NCBI GenBank assembly: GCA_964446585.1 | Contig: CAYUPI010000003.1 | Coordinates: 1-64,000, forward strand | DNA length: 64,000 nt | DNA from: CAYUPI01 sp964446585 | Lineage (GTDB): Bacteria; Verrucomicrobiota; Verrucomicrobiia; Limisphaerales; UBA8199 | Direction: 5' to 3' | Shown here: piece after piece, positions 33,812 through 42,845 of the stretch | How positions within the stretch are numbered: position 1 is the first letter of the stretch | How the letters are laid out: the number at the start of each line of letters is the position of its first letter | Program-made: the position numbers and the translations under genes | The notes under the pieces: generated by a model | Told to the model about the DNA's origin: nothing | The model's input: the letters and a program-made list of their open reading frames with translations, nothing else | The model's database searches: none

Positions 33812-33838
33812 CTAACAGAGGGAAATCGCCGCAACTAT
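33812..33838 (-). promoter_or_regulatory. Shared upstream box, copy C
   Basis: Plus-strand CTAACAGAGG and AACTAT have exactly the same 11-nt spacing between CAGAGG and AACTAT as copies A and B; the outer TTTTGGTTCCAA part is missing. It abuts the start codon of the Kelch kinase (33808). If it is a promoter the transcript would be nearly leaderless, or translation begins at the ATG at 33799. Confidence 0.5.
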
Positions 33839-33864
33839 TACTCACTGCCAGATTCAGCGGAACT

Positions 33865-33912
33865 GTAGCAGCCGACGTAAGGAAGCTCAAATCCGTTCCT
33901 TTTGATGTCGGC
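33865..33912 (+). repeat. Single REP-like hairpin with GTAG head
   Basis: GTAG-CA is followed by a long imperfect hairpin with arms GCCGAC-GT-AAGGAA and TTCCTT...GATGTCGGC. The head GTAGCnGCCGACGT is shared with the REPIN at 15752. It lies between the sigma factor stop and the kinase gene. Confidence 0.55.
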
Positions 33913-33923
33913 AACTGCACGCC

Positions 33924-34670
33924 TCACTGTGCCAGCACTGCAAATAGATAACGCAGTTCCTCTTCCACCTCTTCCGGCGTGGCGACGGTATTGGCGATTT
34001 CTGCCCGCACCAACTCGCGATACCGTTGCCGCAGCCGCCGCACTGCCGCTGCGACCGCGTTCGCGCTCATTTTCAATTCGTCGGCCACCTCGAGGTAAGC
34101 TCCGCGCCCAACACCCTGTTCGAGAAACGGTTTCAATCTCTCAAAGGTTGCGCCGCGACCGGACTGTTCAAATTCTGCTTTAAGCCGTCCAAAGGTTTCC
34201 TGGAGCAGAACTGTGGCCCAGCGCTTTTCAAATTCCTTGTCCGGGGGAAGCCCCGACGTTGGCTCGGCGGCCAGGAGATTTTCAGCCATTTCCAGAGAAA
34301 TCGGCAGTTCGCCGCCGCCGCGTTTGGCGGCATTGGCCCGGTCGTGCTCGTCACAAAGGAAATGATTCAGTGACGCCAGGAGAAACGAACGGAACTTCCC
34401 TTTCTCCGGACCTACCGACGCAAGATAATTCCTCTCAAGCAACCGGGCGAAGAAACCTTGGGTTAAGTCCTGCGCATCATCTGGGCTATATCCCTGGCGC
34501 CGAATGTAGGCGTAGAGGGGATACCAATAGGTTCGGCATAATTGTTCCAAAGCTGCCCCACCCGCCGGCGAACTGTTCTGGCGCGCGGCCAGGACAACGC
34601 TCCAATGCGTCGTGGTGAACCATTGGGGCCTGATCGGCGGAGTTTGCGAGTCTTCGTGTTGCTGCGACAT
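33924..34670 (-). CDS. ECF-type RNA polymerase sigma factor paired with the Kelch kinase
   Basis: A sigma-70 family protein of about 248 residues. The ATG at 34670 (MSQQHEDSQ) is preferred over 34736 because it begins close to the family N-terminus (FTTTHWSVVLAA). Region 2 contains YWYPLYAYIRRQGYSPDDAQDLTQGFFARLLER. Region 4 has the helix-turn-helix YLEVADELKMSANAVAAAVRRLRQRY. It belongs to the long ECF group typical of Planctomycetota and Verrucomicrobiota that is encoded beside Ser/Thr kinases, here 115 bp upstream of one. Kinase control of the sigma factor, rather than an anti-sigma factor, is inferred from this pairing. Confidence 0.88.
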   Translation of the reverse strand: MSQQHEDSQTPPIRPQWFTTTHWSVVLAARQNSSPAGGAALEQLCRTYWYPLYAYIRRQGYSPDDAQDLTQGFFARLLERNYLASVGPEKGKFRSFLLASLNHFLCDEHDRANAAKRGGGELPISLEMAENLLAAEPTSGLPPDKEFEKRWATVLLQETFGRLKAEFEQSGRGATFERLKPFLEQGVGRGAYLEVADELKMSANAVAAAVRRLRQRYRELVRAEIANTVATPEEVEEELRYLFAVLAQ

Positions 34671-34843
34671 AGCTTGGGCACCGGGGCAGTCGAGACCACG
34701 ACTGCGTACCGGAAACCAACGAAAATTGCCAGACAAAAACGGCGCTCTCCTTGATCAACATTCGAGATGAAGCGGAGTTGGTTCGCAAGCGGCAAGCTCA
34801 ACTGGCGCCGAAATCATGAGCACTCCTGAGACGAGGGGGCTAA

Positions 34844-36277
34844 CTACGCCAAGATTCCCTCAATCACCTTGCCCGACACATTGGTCAGGCGCGCGTCGAG
34901 TCCCTGAAACTTCACGGTCAGGCGAGTGTGTTCGATGCCGAGGAGCCGGAGCATCGTGGCATGCAAATCGTGGACGTCCACCGGGTTTTCGATGGCGTTG
35001 TAACCGAGCTCATCCGTCGCGCCGTAAATAATGCCCTTCTTAATACCGCCGCCGCACAGCCAAATGCTGAACCCGGCATTGTGATGGTCACGGCCATCGC
35101 CGCCCTGGCTCATTGGAGTGCGGCCAAATTCGCCCGCCCACACGATGAGCGTGTCCTTCAGCATATCGCGCTGCTTGAGATCGGTGATTAGCGCCATGCA
35201 GGCGCGATCAACTTCCTGCGCTTTGAACGTAATTCCCTCTTTCACACCGCCATGGTGGTCCCAGTCCTTGTGGTAAAGCTGAATGAAGCGCACGCCGCGC
35301 TCGGCCAGGCGTCGAGCCAGCAGGCAATTCGAGGCGAACGAGCCGTCGCCCGGCCTGGCGCCGTAAAGATCCAGAATGTGCTGCGGCTCTTTGCTGGTGT
35401 CGATCAACCAGGGCACGCTCGCCTGCATCTGAAAGGCCATCTCGTACTGAGCAATGCGCGTGGAAATCTCGGGATCATCCACGATGGCATCGTACTTGGC
35501 ATTGAGTGTGTTAATCGCGCTAACAACGTCGTGCTGGCGTCCGGGGGTAACACCGGGCGGCGAACCGAGATACAAGACTGGATCGCCTTTCGAGCGGAGA
35601 TGGACGCCCTGGAAGCGGCTCGGCAGAAAGCCCGAGGCCCATTGGCGCGCGGCAATCGGCTGGTTTTGGCCGCCGCGGCCCAACGAGGTCAACACCACGA
35701 AGCCGGGCAGATCCTGGGTGTCGCTGCCCAGACCATAGGTCACCCAGGCGCCCATGCTGGGACGCCCGGCGATCTGGCTCCCGGTGTTCATGAACATATG
35801 CGCGGGATCATGGTTGATCGCTTCGGTAGTCATGGAGCGAATGAGGCAGAGCTCGTCCACGACCGAGCCGATGTGCTCGAACAGCTCACATATCTCCGCG
35901 CCGGATTTGCCAAACTTCTTGAATTTCAATTGTGGGCCGTAGCATAGGAGCTTTTGCCCCTGCAACTGCGCGATCTGTTTGCCCTTGGTGAAGCTTTCGG
36001 GCATCGGCTCCTTGTGCATCTCGGCCAGTCTTGGCTTGTAATCAAACGTCTCGAGATGCGAGGGCCCACCCGCCATCGTCAGCCAAATGACCCGTTTGAC
36101 TTTCGGCGGAAAATGCGCCGGGTTCACAACGCCCGGCCACTTGTTCTTGCTCGCCGTCGCCGTCACCGAGGCCGCATGCAGGAGCGCAGGATTGATGAGG
36201 GACGCCAGCGCGAGCGACCCTACGCCCTGTGACACCCGGCCCAGGAATGCGCGTCGGTTGAAATAATCCGCGCTCAT
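34844..36277 (-). CDS. DUF1501 (sulfatase-like) protein, Tat-exported
   Basis: A 477-residue protein of the DUF1501 family, an alkaline-phosphatase/sulfatase-fold group of unknown substrate. The Tat signal FNRRAFLGRVSQGVGSLALA is at the N-terminus. Family landmarks are IWLTMAGGPSHLETFDYKP, INHDPAHMFMNTGSQIAGRP, LARRLAERGVRFIQLYHKDWDHHG and WAGEFGRTP. The ATG at 36277 is chosen because AGGAG lies 11 nt before it; the ATG at 36307 would overlap the upstream gene by 23 bp. It follows the DUF1549/DUF1553 gene by 7 bp; this operon is a hallmark of these phyla. Confidence 0.93.
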   Translation of the reverse strand: MSADYFNRRAFLGRVSQGVGSLALASLINPALLHAASVTATASKNKWPGVVNPAHFPPKVKRVIWLTMAGGPSHLETFDYKPRLAEMHKEPMPESFTKGKQIAQLQGQKLLCYGPQLKFKKFGKSGAEICELFEHIGSVVDELCLIRSMTTEAINHDPAHMFMNTGSQIAGRPSMGAWVTYGLGSDTQDLPGFVVLTSLGRGGQNQPIAARQWASGFLPSRFQGVHLRSKGDPVLYLGSPPGVTPGRQHDVVSAINTLNAKYDAIVDDPEISTRIAQYEMAFQMQASVPWLIDTSKEPQHILDLYGARPGDGSFASNCLLARRLAERGVRFIQLYHKDWDHHGGVKEGITFKAQEVDRACMALITDLKQRDMLKDTLIVWAGEFGRTPMSQGGDGRDHHNAGFSIWLCGGGIKKGIIYGATDELGYNAIENPVDVHDLHATMLRLLGIEHTRLTVKFQGLDARLTNVSGKVIEGILA

Positions 36278-36284
36278 CGACTGA

Positions 36285-39200
36285 TCAGCTCCTCGTGATC
36301 GTTTCATGCAGATTCAGGATTACGCGCGCAACATTCGTCCAGGCGGCCAGTTCCGCTAAATCAATATCTTTCGGCGCTGGCAACAGCCCGACTTTAGACA
36401 GAGCTTCTGCCGCCTGCGGGTCTCGCCGATATTCGGCGAGCTGTTGGGTGAGCAGCGCACGAATAATCTGCGATTCCTCTCCGCGCGGGGAGCGAGCAAG
36501 CGCCTGTTTCCATGCCCAGTTGATACGCGAGGCCGTATCATGACCGCCTTCCTTGAGAATGCGCGCGGCAAAGGCGCGGGCGGCTTCGACGTAAGTTGGG
36601 TCGTTCAGAAGGGCGAGCGCCTGCTGAGGAATGTTCGAACGGTTGCGTTCGGCGGCGCATTCCTCGCGGCTGGGAGCGTCGAAGGCGAGCAAACTCGGGT
36701 GCAAAAATGTGCGCTGCCACCAGGTGTAAAGACCACGGCGATATTGACTCTCGCCTCCGTCCGCCTCGTACGTGCGCGGGGGGAAATTCAAATTCTCCCA
36801 GTAACCATCAGGTTGATAGGGTTTGACGCTAGGTCCGCCGATTTTGAGGACGAGCAGGCCGGCGACGCTCAAGGCGTCGTCCCGCACGAACTCGGCATCG
36901 AGCCGCCACCGACTCTGACGGGCCAACTCGCGATTGTAAGGGTCGCGTGCTTGCAATTCCTTCGACGCAGTCGAAACCTGTTTGTAGGTGTGGCTGTTCA
37001 CCATGAGGCGAACCATGTGTTTGACGTCCCACCCCCTCTCGATGAACTCACAGGCGAGCCAGTCCAGCAATTCAGGATTGACCGGCGGCTCGCCTTGCAT
37101 GCCGAAATCGTCGAGGATCCGCGCCAAGCCGGTTCCGAAAAACTGTTTCCAGAGCCGGTTCATGAACACACGCGCGGTCAGTGGGTTCTCGCGCGAGACG
37201 AGCCATTCGGCGAGATCGAGCCGGCTCAATCTCCGGTCTTCCCGATTCTGCGCAGGACCCTTCACTCTCGAAGCGGTTGAATTCAGATACGCTGGCAACG
37301 CCGGACGCACGACCTCGCCGGTTTCGTCCAGGAAGTTACCGCGCGGCAAAATGCGCACGGTGTGAGGTTCGGGTTCGGCGACCGACACCAAACAGCGCGG
37401 CAAGCCGGCCTCGAAGTCCGCCTTGGCTTTTTTCGCCTCGGTGACACGTCGCCGATCATCGATCAACTCCGGAGCCGCACTCCGTTGATACGCCGCGAGC
37501 TTCGCCTTTTGTTCTTCGCTACGCTCGTTCTCGCGAGTGTTCACGATCTCCGCGATTTCCGGCGCAGGCAGAGCCGTCGGCGGCGTGCGCACCGCTGCGG
37601 CATTGGTGATCGCCGACAAACGGAAGCGCCCCAAAACCTGGTTATCGCCGCTGGTTTGGCGAATCACGAAGGTCAGCACGGCCTCGGGACCAACCTGGAT
37701 CGGTGCCTTTGTGCGGAAGTAAAGTGCCTGCGCGACACCGGTCACTCCTTTAATCGACCATCCGTTGTTGGTTTGATGATTGCCGTCCAGGACGGCGGAG
37801 GCGGGGAATCCCGGCGCTTCGAAGGTGGCACTGGCGTTGGTCAATGCAATGTTGTCGCCATTTTCGTCTTCGACGCTGAGCTCGGTGAGCACGAATGTTC
37901 CATCGGTACCGCGGCCGGGGCCGTGGCCGGGAAGTTTCACCGAGCTCAGCGCCTCAAGGCGGAAGCCAACCGCATCTTTCAGGTTCTCTTTGACCGTGAT
38001 GCGATAGGTATCTTTGCCTTCCTTCGGCTCCTTGTCCGTCTTGATAATCTGGTTGGCATCAGCCGTGAGCTTCACGCCCGCGGCCGAGATCATTTTCTCC
38101 GGAGCAAGTGGCGTCCAGTTGGTCTCTGCGGCCATGGCCTCGCGGACGTATTGTTCCCATCTTGCGGCCAACTCCGGGCGAGGCGCATCATACGCCTTCT
38201 GACAGCGCGTTACTTCCGCGTCGAGTTTCTCCAGTTCGGCTGCTTGCTTAGCGTCGGGGACTATGATGCCCTCCTCACGCCGGCCGATACTCGCCTCTTT
38301 GACGTCGGCGAAGAATGCGCCCAACGAGTAGAAATCGCGCGACGTGATCGGATCGAATTTATGGTCGTGGCACTGGGCGCAGCCGATGGTTTGTCCCAGC
38401 CACACCGCGCCAATGGCCCGGACACGATCCGTCAGCATACGGGCTTCGTAATCTTTCGGCTGCGCGCCGCCTTCCTCGGTGGTGAGCAATAAGCGGTTGA
38501 ACGCCGAACCAACCTTTTGCTCCAGGCTGCTGTTCGGCAGGAGGTCGCCGGCAAGCTGTTCTCTTGTGAATTGATCGAAATGTTTGTCTTCATTGAAGGA
38601 TTTGATGACGTATTCGCGATAGGGCCAGACATTGCGCGGGTTATCCGAGTGATAGCCAATCGTGTCGGCGTACCGCGCCACATCTAGCCACCCGATGGCC
38701 ATCCGTTCCCCATAGTGCGGGGAGGACAACAGCTTCTCGACCAGTCTTTCGTAAGCTTCAGGCGATTTGTCTTTTTCGAAGGCAGCAACCTCTTCCGGCC
38801 TGGGTGGCAACCCCAGCAGGTCGAAATAGAGCCTGCGCGCCAGGGTCCGGCGGTCCGCCGCCGGCGAGGGCCTGAGCCCATGCTCGCTGAGGCGCTGCTG
38901 CACCAGGAAATCGATGGCCGCGTGCTTTGGGGGCACCGGTGGTTTGACCGGCGGCACGTACGCCCAATGCTTTTGATATTCTGCGCCTTGGGCAATCCAC
39001 CGCCGCAACAGTTGCTTCTGCGCAGCCGTCAGCGTCTTGTGCGAAGCCGGCGGCGGCATTAGATCGTCGGTGTCCGAAGTAAGAATGCGCCGGACCAATT
39101 CGCTCTGCTCTGGTTTTCCGGGAACAAAAGCATTCCTGGCGAGCGCTTCCTCTCGGATGTCGAGGCGCAGCTTGGCCTTGCGCTTCTTCGGGTCCGGCCC

Positions 39201-39389
39201 GTGGCAAAAGAAGCAGTTTTCCGAAAGAATCGGGCGAACATCACGATTGTAGAAGACTTTGTCGGGAGACTTCGCTGCTGTGGCTCCTCGAACGGGGAAA
39301 GATAAGACCAGGAAGAGCGAGGCAACAAATAGCGAGCCAACTCGGAATCGAGTCGGGCCAGGCTTTAGGGCTATCATTCGTCTGATCAT
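36285..39389 (-). CDS. PSD1-type protein: planctomycete cytochrome c, DUF1549 and DUF1553
   Basis: An exported protein of about 1034 residues. Signal peptide LFVASLFLVLSFPVRGATAA. The N-terminal planctomycete-type haem domain has CFFCH (CxxCH) and an LMPPP segment with the likely axial Met. DUF1549 follows (IDFLVQQRLSEHGLRPSP, MAIGWLDVARYADTIGYHSD), then a divergent linker and DUF1553 (RLDLAEWLVSRENPLTARVFMNRLWKQFFG). The start is either the ATG at 39389 or 39377. It forms an operon with the DUF1501 gene. Polysaccharide breakdown or electron-transfer roles have been proposed for such pairs; none is proven by the sequence. Confidence 0.92.
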   Translation of the reverse strand: MIRRMIALKPGPTRFRVGSLFVASLFLVLSFPVRGATAAKSPDKVFYNRDVRPILSENCFFCHGPDPKKRKAKLRLDIREEALARNAFVPGKPEQSELVRRILTSDTDDLMPPPASHKTLTAAQKQLLRRWIAQGAEYQKHWAYVPPVKPPVPPKHAAIDFLVQQRLSEHGLRPSPAADRRTLARRLYFDLLGLPPRPEEVAAFEKDKSPEAYERLVEKLLSSPHYGERMAIGWLDVARYADTIGYHSDNPRNVWPYREYVIKSFNEDKHFDQFTREQLAGDLLPNSSLEQKVGSAFNRLLLTTEEGGAQPKDYEARMLTDRVRAIGAVWLGQTIGCAQCHDHKFDPITSRDFYSLGAFFADVKEASIGRREEGIIVPDAKQAAELEKLDAEVTRCQKAYDAPRPELAARWEQYVREAMAAETNWTPLAPEKMISAAGVKLTADANQIIKTDKEPKEGKDTYRITVKENLKDAVGFRLEALSSVKLPGHGPGRGTDGTFVLTELSVEDENGDNIALTNASATFEAPGFPASAVLDGNHQTNNGWSIKGVTGVAQALYFRTKAPIQVGPEAVLTFVIRQTSGDNQVLGRFRLSAITNAAAVRTPPTALPAPEIAEIVNTRENERSEEQKAKLAAYQRSAAPELIDDRRRVTEAKKAKADFEAGLPRCLVSVAEPEPHTVRILPRGNFLDETGEVVRPALPAYLNSTASRVKGPAQNREDRRLSRLDLAEWLVSRENPLTARVFMNRLWKQFFGTGLARILDDFGMQGEPPVNPELLDWLACEFIERGWDVKHMVRLMVNSHTYKQVSTASKELQARDPYNRELARQSRWRLDAEFVRDDALSVAGLLVLKIGGPSVKPYQPDGYWENLNFPPRTYEADGGESQYRRGLYTWWQRTFLHPSLLAFDAPSREECAAERNRSNIPQQALALLNDPTYVEAARAFAARILKEGGHDTASRINWAWKQALARSPRGEESQIIRALLTQQLAEYRRDPQAAEALSKVGLLPAPKDIDLAELAAWTNVARVILNLHETITRS

Positions 39390-39528
39390 CGCTCTCCGCG
39401 CCGTGATCGGGGTTGGCGATCGGCCGCCTGAGGTTTGGACATTGTAAGTTAAGACAGGAGAGCAATCAAAGACAGAATTCCGTAAATGGTTGCATTCGGG
39501 CGGGCGGGTCCGATATTTCGATTTGAGC

Positions 39529-40479
39529 ATGAACGCGCGGCAAGTCATCCTGATAGCGATGCTGTTAGGTGGTGGCCTCTGCCCGGCTCAACTGCGCCCG
39601 CGTCAGAGCGTTAATCCGGGGCCAGGTGGCCCCGGACATTTTGTTCGGATTGAGGGCGGACTCGTGGTGAATGAGGACGAAATCCGGACCGCGCGCGAGA
39701 CCGAGACCCACAGTTCCGGCACTCCCAACTGGACCAATGCGCCTGGGTTCGAAGACGACGTGTTTACATTCACGCGAGTCATCTTCCATTCCGATGCCAG
39801 CCCGTTCTCGACCCGCGGCAGGTTTCGCTGGCTCGGTTGGTGGGTGGATTATCCCGACGCCGACTTGAACCTCTCGTATCGGCTCCAACAACTCACGTCG
39901 ATCAAAACCGATCCCGACGCGCGCGTGCTGAAGCTGTCTGACCCTGAGTTGTCCCGGTACCCCTTGCTCTACATGGAGCACGCCGGTTACATGCGATTGA
40001 GCGATGAAGAAGTCACCGCGTTGCGAAAATATCTGTTCAGTGGCGGCGCGTTATTCGTAAACGATTTTTGGGGACAAGAGGAGTGGGATGGCTTCGCCGC
40101 TGAGATCAACCGCGTCCTCCCTGGCCGCGCCTGGACCGAGTTAACCACGGACCATCCGGTATTCAATTGCGTTTACAATCTGCGAGGTCCGATGAATAGG
40201 CTTCAGGTCCCGACCATCCAGTTCTGGAACCGGGAACAAGACCCCAACGATCCGAATTCCCCGCTGCAGACGATTTTCCGCGGTGAAGGCTCCGAGGAAA
40301 TGCATGTTCGCGCCCTGCTGGATGACCGGCAGAGGATGATGATTCTGGCCATCCATAACAGCGACGTCAGCGACGGCTGGGAACGCGAGGGAGAAAACGA
40401 GCTCTATTTCCACCGTTATTCCGAGCGCATCGCCTATCCGTTGGGCATCAATATCCTCTTTTACCTGATGACGCATTGA
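39529..40479 (+). CDS. DUF4159 domain protein, exported
   Basis: A 316-residue protein with a signal peptide (MNARQVILIAMLLGGGLCPAQ). The rest is a DUF4159 domain of glutamine-amidotransferase-like fold, with the usual order FTFTRVIFHSD...WWVDYPDADLNLSYRLQQLT...YPLLYMEHAGYMRLSDEEVTALRKYLFSGGALFVNDFWG. Family members are periplasmic and often lie near MoxR/DUF58/VWA complexes, which are absent here. It is divergent from the PSD1-type gene and 98 bp upstream of the tannase-like gene. The role is unknown. Confidence 0.88.
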   Translation: MNARQVILIAMLLGGGLCPAQLRPRQSVNPGPGGPGHFVRIEGGLVVNEDEIRTARETETHSSGTPNWTNAPGFEDDVFTFTRVIFHSDASPFSTRGRFRWLGWWVDYPDADLNLSYRLQQLTSIKTDPDARVLKLSDPELSRYPLLYMEHAGYMRLSDEEVTALRKYLFSGGALFVNDFWGQEEWDGFAAEINRVLPGRAWTELTTDHPVFNCVYNLRGPMNRLQVPTIQFWNREQDPNDPNSPLQTIFRGEGSEEMHVRALLDDRQRMMILAIHNSDVSDGWEREGENELYFHRYSERIAYPLGINILFYLMTH

Positions 40480-40577
40480 TTCGCCACAATGGCAAAGCCT
40501 GATTTGCTTTGCCAACGTGCCAGGTGCAGCAGTTCAGTGGTTGCAGACGGGAAATTGGCTGGCTATACGTCTTCGAT

Positions 40578-42092
40578 ATGAAACGAATCCTCCTGCTCAG
40601 CAGCATTATTCTGTCGGGCGCAGCATCTGGCAGGGCTGAAGCGACGACTCACATAAGCGTCGAGGAACTCCGACAGGTGCGACTGCCTGAAGTCGTCCTT
40701 GATTCGGTCAAATCGGTTTTTCCCGACGCCGACAGTAACCCGAAGAGGGCGCCTCACGTCGAGGTCAAGGGCACCATCGGCGAGCATATCCGCTTTGAGT
40801 TGCTGCTGCCGGAAGTCTGGAACGGGCGGTTTGTCATGGGTGGCGGGGGAGGATTCGTCGGCAGTGTGCAGAACGCCGCTCGCGATTCCGTCAACAAGGG
40901 CTACGCCACCGTGGGCACAGACACCGGGCACCAGTCTCAGCCGGGGTACATGGCGAAGTGGGCGCTGGACAACATAGAAGCGAAGGTGAACTTCGGTTAC
41001 CTGGCGGTGCATCGGACTGCGGAGGTGGCCAAGGCCCTCATCCGGGCCTATTACCACTCCGATCCATCGCATTCGTATTTTGTCGGGTGCTCACGTGGCG
41101 GTGGACAGGCGATGATGGAGGCCCAGCGTTATCCAACAGACTTCAACGGCATCGTGGCCGGGGCGCCAGCGTTTCACTGGACGGGGCTGGCTTCTCTTGG
41201 CGTGACTATTGCCAAGGCGCTTTACCCTGACCCCGCACATCTCGACAGCACGGTGCTGACGAGAGAGGCTCTGCAGAAACTTCAAACGGGAATTAACGAG
41301 CAATGCGATGCGCAGGATGGCTTAAAGGATGGCGTGATCCAGGACCCGGCTTCTGCACATTTCGACTTGGCAAAGGTTCCTGGGCTTACCGACCAACAGC
41401 GCAAGGCCATCGAGGCGATCTATCAAGGCGCCCGCAACGACAAAGGAGTAATCTATCCAGGGTTTGCCCCGGTAGCCGAGTGCATTCCGGACCAATGGAT
41501 TGCCTGGTTGACGGGCCCCGCTCCCCCTCCCATGGTCAGGGATCATGTCCCTGACCTCACTTTCGCCTTTGCCACCCAAATCTTCAAATTCCTGATCTTC
41601 AATGATGCGGACTGGGATTATTCGAAGTACGATTTTTCCAACTTCGAAAAGGACACACGCCTGGCTGCATCATATCTCAACGCGGCCAATCCCGACCTGG
41701 CCGCATTCAAGGCGCGGAATGGCAAGTTAATCCTCTGGCATGGGTGGGCTGATACCGCCTTGCCGGCGCAAGGAACGATCGACTATTACCGCCAGGTGTT
41801 GGCGCACGATGCGCAGGCTGACGGTTATTGCCGGCTCTATCTGATTCCCGGCTGTCTGCATTGCGGCGGTGGTCCGGGTGCTTCGGACGTCGATTGGCTC
41901 TCGGTGATCGCGGATTGGGTCGAGTCGGGCAAAGCGCCCGATCGGCTCGTCGCGTCGAAAAGGCAAAGCGGCAAAGTTGCGATGACCCGGCCTCTCTATC
42001 CCTACCCCGAACATGCCATGTTCAAGGGAAGTGGTGATCCAAACAGCGCCGACAGTTTCGAGCGGAAGTCGGAAAGCCCCCCTGGCAAGTGA
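40578..42092 (+). CDS. Tannase/feruloyl esterase family hydrolase, exported
   Basis: A 504-residue secreted alpha/beta hydrolase. The ATG at 40578 begins a signal peptide (MKRILLLSSIILSGAASGRAEA). The nucleophile elbow is YFVGCSRGGGQA (G-C-S-R-G-G), where the Cys beside the Ser is the tannase-family CS motif. The acid is in HGWADTALPAQGT. The C-terminal IPGCLHCGGG holds the catalytic His and the partner Cys of the CS-D-HC disulfide. It should cleave ester bonds of gallate, ferulate or similar plant phenolics outside the cytosol. The exact substrate is not decidable. No CAZyme cluster is adjacent. Confidence 0.9.
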   Translation: MKRILLLSSIILSGAASGRAEATTHISVEELRQVRLPEVVLDSVKSVFPDADSNPKRAPHVEVKGTIGEHIRFELLLPEVWNGRFVMGGGGGFVGSVQNAARDSVNKGYATVGTDTGHQSQPGYMAKWALDNIEAKVNFGYLAVHRTAEVAKALIRAYYHSDPSHSYFVGCSRGGGQAMMEAQRYPTDFNGIVAGAPAFHWTGLASLGVTIAKALYPDPAHLDSTVLTREALQKLQTGINEQCDAQDGLKDGVIQDPASAHFDLAKVPGLTDQQRKAIEAIYQGARNDKGVIYPGFAPVAECIPDQWIAWLTGPAPPPMVRDHVPDLTFAFATQIFKFLIFNDADWDYSKYDFSNFEKDTRLAASYLNAANPDLAAFKARNGKLILWHGWADTALPAQGTIDYYRQVLAHDAQADGYCRLYLIPGCLHCGGGPGASDVDWLSVIADWVESGKAPDRLVASKRQSGKVAMTRPLYPYPEHAMFKGSGDPNSADSFERKSESPPGK

Positions 42093-42097
42093 GTATT

Positions 42098-42409
42098 TCA
42101 GTCGGAGAAATGCTCAATCAGAACTGCCGTGAGCAATTGTTCGAAGACATCGTATACGGTCGTTCGGTAATCAGCGTAAAAACAGCAGTTTTGCCGTTCG
42201 CCGCTGACAGTGCGTTCCTGATAAATCACTCGAACTCGCCCCGACCGAAGCCGGCAGAACCCACTCAGTTTCCCTTCGAGCAATTTTACATCGCTTTTTC
42301 CTGCTGCGATGCCTTTGAGAGCCTCGCGCAAGGCACGTTTGCGCTCCGGCGCCAGCCTGGCGATGAAATCTGTGATCTGCGAGCCAAGGCGAATGCGCGC
42401 ACTCACCAT
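42098..42409 (-). CDS. RelE/ParE-family toxin
   Basis: A 103-residue toxin of the RelE/ParE superfamily. The core KLLEGKLSGFCRLRSGRVRVIYQ matches the conserved beta-strand/Arg-rich centre (LkG...G.yRlRvG.yRViY) and is followed by YADYRTTVYDVF. It probably cleaves ribosome-bound mRNA or inhibits gyrase; the sequence does not separate the two. Its start overlaps the antitoxin stop by 7 bp, so the pair is translationally coupled. It is convergent with the tannase-like gene, 6 bp apart. Confidence 0.82.
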   Translation of the reverse strand: MVSARIRLGSQITDFIARLAPERKRALREALKGIAAGKSDVKLLEGKLSGFCRLRSGRVRVIYQERTVSGERQNCCFYADYRTTVYDVFEQLLTAVLIEHFSD

Positions 42410-42645
42410 TTGATATCTTCCAGATCCAGGAATTTCATCTTGCCGGACTTGTAGTCCTTGAGCGCCTTCGTAAAGGACGGATCTCCCAAAAGCTCCATGG
42501 TTTCGATCAGCGCCTCGATCCGGTCGCGGGACAGATAAACGCCGATGACTTTGCCGTGCCTGGATATGGTAAAAGAGTCTTTCTTGAGGAGCTTAGGCAA
42601 TTGCGCCTGCGCCTGACTGACAGTAACTGTAGAATTAATAGACAT
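42403..42645 (-). CDS. Phd/YefM-like antitoxin
   Basis: An 80-residue antitoxin. The N-terminal Phd/YefM DNA-binding fold is visible as INSTVTVSQAQAQLPKLLKK...FTISRHGKVIGVYLSRDRIEALIETMELL. The acidic, flexible C-terminus (KSGKMKFLDLEDIKW) should bind and neutralise the toxin encoded immediately downstream. The complex normally represses its own operon. Gene order (antitoxin first, overlapping) is standard. Confidence 0.85.
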   Translation of the reverse strand: MSINSTVTVSQAQAQLPKLLKKDSFTISRHGKVIGVYLSRDRIEALIETMELLGDPSFTKALKDYKSGKMKFLDLEDIKW

Positions 42646-42845
42646 CTACGTAGAGCCTACTGCACAGCGATGGATACAGCAAGTGTTTTATCAGGGGGAT
42701 CAAGGCGAGTGAGGGGAGAAATATGATGAATCCCCATTCCGTCTTGCCCGGATAAGATCTACCCGTGACTTTCCTAATTGTAAATTCGGGGTTGAAGCAC
42801 GCTCCACAATGATGAAACTTCGGTAATAGGTTCGATTCGAGATCC

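Noticed and set aside
33924..34736. Upstream ATG at 34736 as sigma factor start
   Set aside because: The extra 22 residues do not resemble the family N-terminus; the ATG at 34670 begins closer to the conserved FTTTHWSVVL segment.
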